DNA of 64,000 nucleotides from Flavobacterium ajazii (lineage in GTDB: Bacteria > Bacteroidota > Bacteroidia > Flavobacteriales > Flavobacteriaceae): the NCBI RefSeq assembly GCF_010614725.1, contig NZ_JAAEHL010000006.1, forward strand, positions 62,001 through 126,000. Direction: 5' to 3'. The translations under genes were made by a program, and so were the position numbers. The notes beneath the pieces are model-generated. The model worked only from the letters and a program-made list of their open reading frames with translations, had not been told where the DNA came from and ran no database searches. Positions 62,694-64,000 of the stretch are shown here, piece by piece. The stretch's first letter is position 1; every line of letters starts with the position of its first letter.

Positions 62694-62879
62694 TTAAGCA
62701 GTCTTTTTGAATAAATCGAACATAGGACAACGTGAGCAGCGTTTCTTTTCACTTTTTTTGTATTTCTCACAGCAAGAAGATTTACAGTTTTCAATCTTCT
62801 TAATTTTATCAAGGATATCTTTGTTTTTCTTTTTCTTTTTATCCTTTTTCTTGTCCTTGTCTTTTTCTTTCTTGCTCAA
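62694..62879 (-). CDS. Tiny Lys-rich, Cys-cluster protein
   Basis: 61 residues. The N-terminal half is nearly all Lys, Asp and Glu (MSKKEKDKDKKKDKKKKKNK), and the C-terminal half has CKSSCCEKYKKSEKKRCSRC followed by PMF. Five Cys in about 20 residues suggest a metal or iron-sulfur site, or disulfide bonds. A dedicated terminator supports it being a real gene. No known family was recognised. Confidence 0.65.
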   Translation of the reverse strand: MSKKEKDKDKKKDKKKKKNKDILDKIKKIENCKSSCCEKYKKSEKKRCSRCPMFDLFKKTA

Positions 62880-62958
62880 TTTTCCTCTGTATTAAAAACA
62901 GAGACAAATATAAACAGAAAATATTATTTTTATATATTCTAAATAAACTTTAACTTTT

Positions 62959-63477
62959 TTACTTTGGATTAATAGCAATGGAACTGGTAACTGCAATTTG
63001 TTGGATATCACGATCGAACAGGTAAAGTCCGCCTTTGTCTTCGCCTATCAGGTTAATTTTATCCAGAATAGATTTAGCTGTAGCTTCTTCTTCAATTTGT
63101 TCAGAAACGTACCATTGTAAGAAATTATGTGTTGCATAATCTTTCTCTTCAAAAGTAATATGAACCAGTTCGTTGATCGATTTCGAAACAAAAAGTTCAT
63201 GATTGTAAAGTTCCTCAAACATTTCTTTAAAAGTAGAATATGTTATTCTTGGCGCTTTTAAATCTGTAATCTGAGCGTGTCCACCTCGTTCGTTTACATA
63301 CTTTACCAATTTAAGCATGTGTGCACGTTCTTCGTCTGACTGTGTGTACATAAATTGAGAAATTCCTTCTAATCCGTGTACTTCAGCCCAACAAGCCATA
63401 GAAAGATAGGTTTGCGAAGATTCTGCTTCTATGCGAATTTGCTTGTTTAGAGCCGTTTCAATATTTTTTGATAGCAT
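62959..63477 (-). CDS. Ferritin (non-haem)
   Basis: A 172-residue ferritin of the FtnA type. The ferroxidase residues are visible in LNKQIRIEAESSQTYLSMAC (Glu) and QFMYTQSDEERAHMLKLVKY (Glu-Glu-x-x-His), with a further Glu set in VSEQIEEEATAKSILDKI. It stores iron as ferric mineral in a 24-mer. No Met haem site is seen, which separates it from bacterioferritin. Confidence 0.94.
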   Translation of the reverse strand: MLSKNIETALNKQIRIEAESSQTYLSMACWAEVHGLEGISQFMYTQSDEERAHMLKLVKYVNERGGHAQITDLKAPRITYSTFKEMFEELYNHELFVSKSINELVHITFEEKDYATHNFLQWYVSEQIEEEATAKSILDKINLIGEDKGGLYLFDRDIQQIAVTSSIAINPK

Positions 63478-63561
63478 AATGTGTGTCTTTTTTGTAAAAT
63501 TAACGAAAATAATTCATTCTACTTTTTAGAAATAACTAAAACATTAGGCATTTGAATAAAT

Positions 63562-64000
63562 TCAGTAGGATTTAATTTTCCCAAAAGAAGCCGGTTGCGA
63601 AAGGATAGACTTATTTATAATTGGGTTTCTTTCTTCATAATTGAATCCATCTGTGAATTTACGCATGATAAATTGTTTGGAAACACTGTCATAATAACTT
63701 AAAATGTAATAATCTTTTAATTTTAGTGCATCAAATAATGAAACTTTTTTATTTGTATTTAAAAAATAAAACAAGTTATCTATTGCTAATGGTTCCGCAT
63801 ATTTGTCTTTTATGAAATCCAGATTTTCATTTAGCATAGCATCAAAATAAACCATTTTATGTGATGAATATGTAACACGTTCTCCAAAACCATCGGGAGA
63901 GTCAAAGTAATAATCAGAATAATAATACTCTAAATATTCGCCAAAACCGCTAAAAGTAATAAAACTGTTTTTCTTATTTTTAATAACTGAAATACCTGCA
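63562..64000 (-). CDS. Hypothetical protein, 5' end outside window
   Basis: The frame is open from the stop at 63562 to the window edge; before an ATG at 63855 it reads GISVIKNKKNSFITF, then EYYYSDYYFDSPDGFGERVT, so the real start is beyond 64000. The fragment is about 145 residues, rich in Tyr, Phe, Asp and Asn, with no recognised domain. It may be a lipoprotein or envelope protein, but the start is not seen. Confidence 0.6.
   Translation of the reverse strand, partial: AGISVIKNKKNSFITFSGFGEYLEYYYSDYYFDSPDGFGERVTYSSHKMVYFDAMLNENLDFIKDKYAEPLAIDNLFYFLNTNKKVSLFDALKLKDYYILSYYDSVSKQFIMRKFTDGFNYEERNPIINKSILSQPASFGKIKSY

Overview
The window is AT-rich chromosomal DNA from a member of the Bacteroidota, most likely the genus Flavobacterium. 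The evidence is a gliding lipoprotein gene (gldH) in a ricT-gldH-pbp1A operon, a protein with a type IX secretion C-terminal sorting domain, many MKK...C lipoproteins, Bacteroidota-type promoters (TTTG, then TAnnTTTG), and typical flavobacterial families (DUF4286, RhuM, a GNAT-nitrilase fusion). No tRNA, rRNA, insertion sequence, prophage or CRISPR array was seen.

Layout. 1-7200 is housekeeping: the 3' end of nhaA, then proC, mgtE, rsmA, a TPR protein and serS. 7384-11962 holds exported proteins of unknown role and a patatin-like lipase. 12024-16491 is a run of small genes (DUF4375-like, thioredoxin-like, two overlapping YdeI-family genes, phzF, CDGSH protein). 16844-18979 is metG. 19118-27274 is a metal and thiol-redox region: a DtxR/MntR-type regulator, an Nramp-UspA fusion transporter, a Fur/Zur-type regulator divergent from a MerC-like gene, a CPYC flavoprotein, a TonB-dependent receptor, an exported thioredoxin-like protein and a bacilliredoxin. 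27449-33150 is a complete RND efflux operon. 33402-42907 carries ppk2, trhO, a RhuM-family gene between two near-identical terminators, ricT-gldH-pbp1A and the scoAB CoA transferase. 43020-48667 has a GH12 glucanase lipoprotein, a CAP-domain lipoprotein, a Crp/SDR pair and fumarase. 48686-56015 includes an SpmAB-like membrane protein, a DNA-repair-like cluster (AlkZ-like, PolB-like exonuclease, Ogt), a decayed small gene, a MetR-like regulator and a rhodanese. 56077-64000 holds an M28 peptidase operon, ssb, DUF2461, a tiny Lys/Cys-rich gene and ferritin.

How the genes may work together. The most coherent unit is 21810-26734. A Fur-family regulator faces two 13-15 bp palindromes that overlap the promoter of a MerC-like inner-membrane gene. 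That gene is followed by a flavoprotein with a CPYC motif, a TonB receptor whose plug carries a CxxC, and an exported CxxC protein. Together they suggest metal import or handling coupled to thiol chemistry. The adjacent Nramp transporter has its own palindromic operator of DtxR/MntR type.

The intergenic DNA carries several families of dispersed repeats, most of them imperfect inverted repeats: TCGAAG/GAGCGGAGTC elements, CTAAGGTTCTGAG elements, TTAGATTGTTAGAC elements, CTTTGCG/CTTAGCG elements and a 121-bp palindrome. Several sit just 3' of genes or between convergent genes and may act as terminators, but their conservation across unrelated loci suggests mobile or REP-like origins. All functional calls rest on reading motifs by eye; no database search was run.
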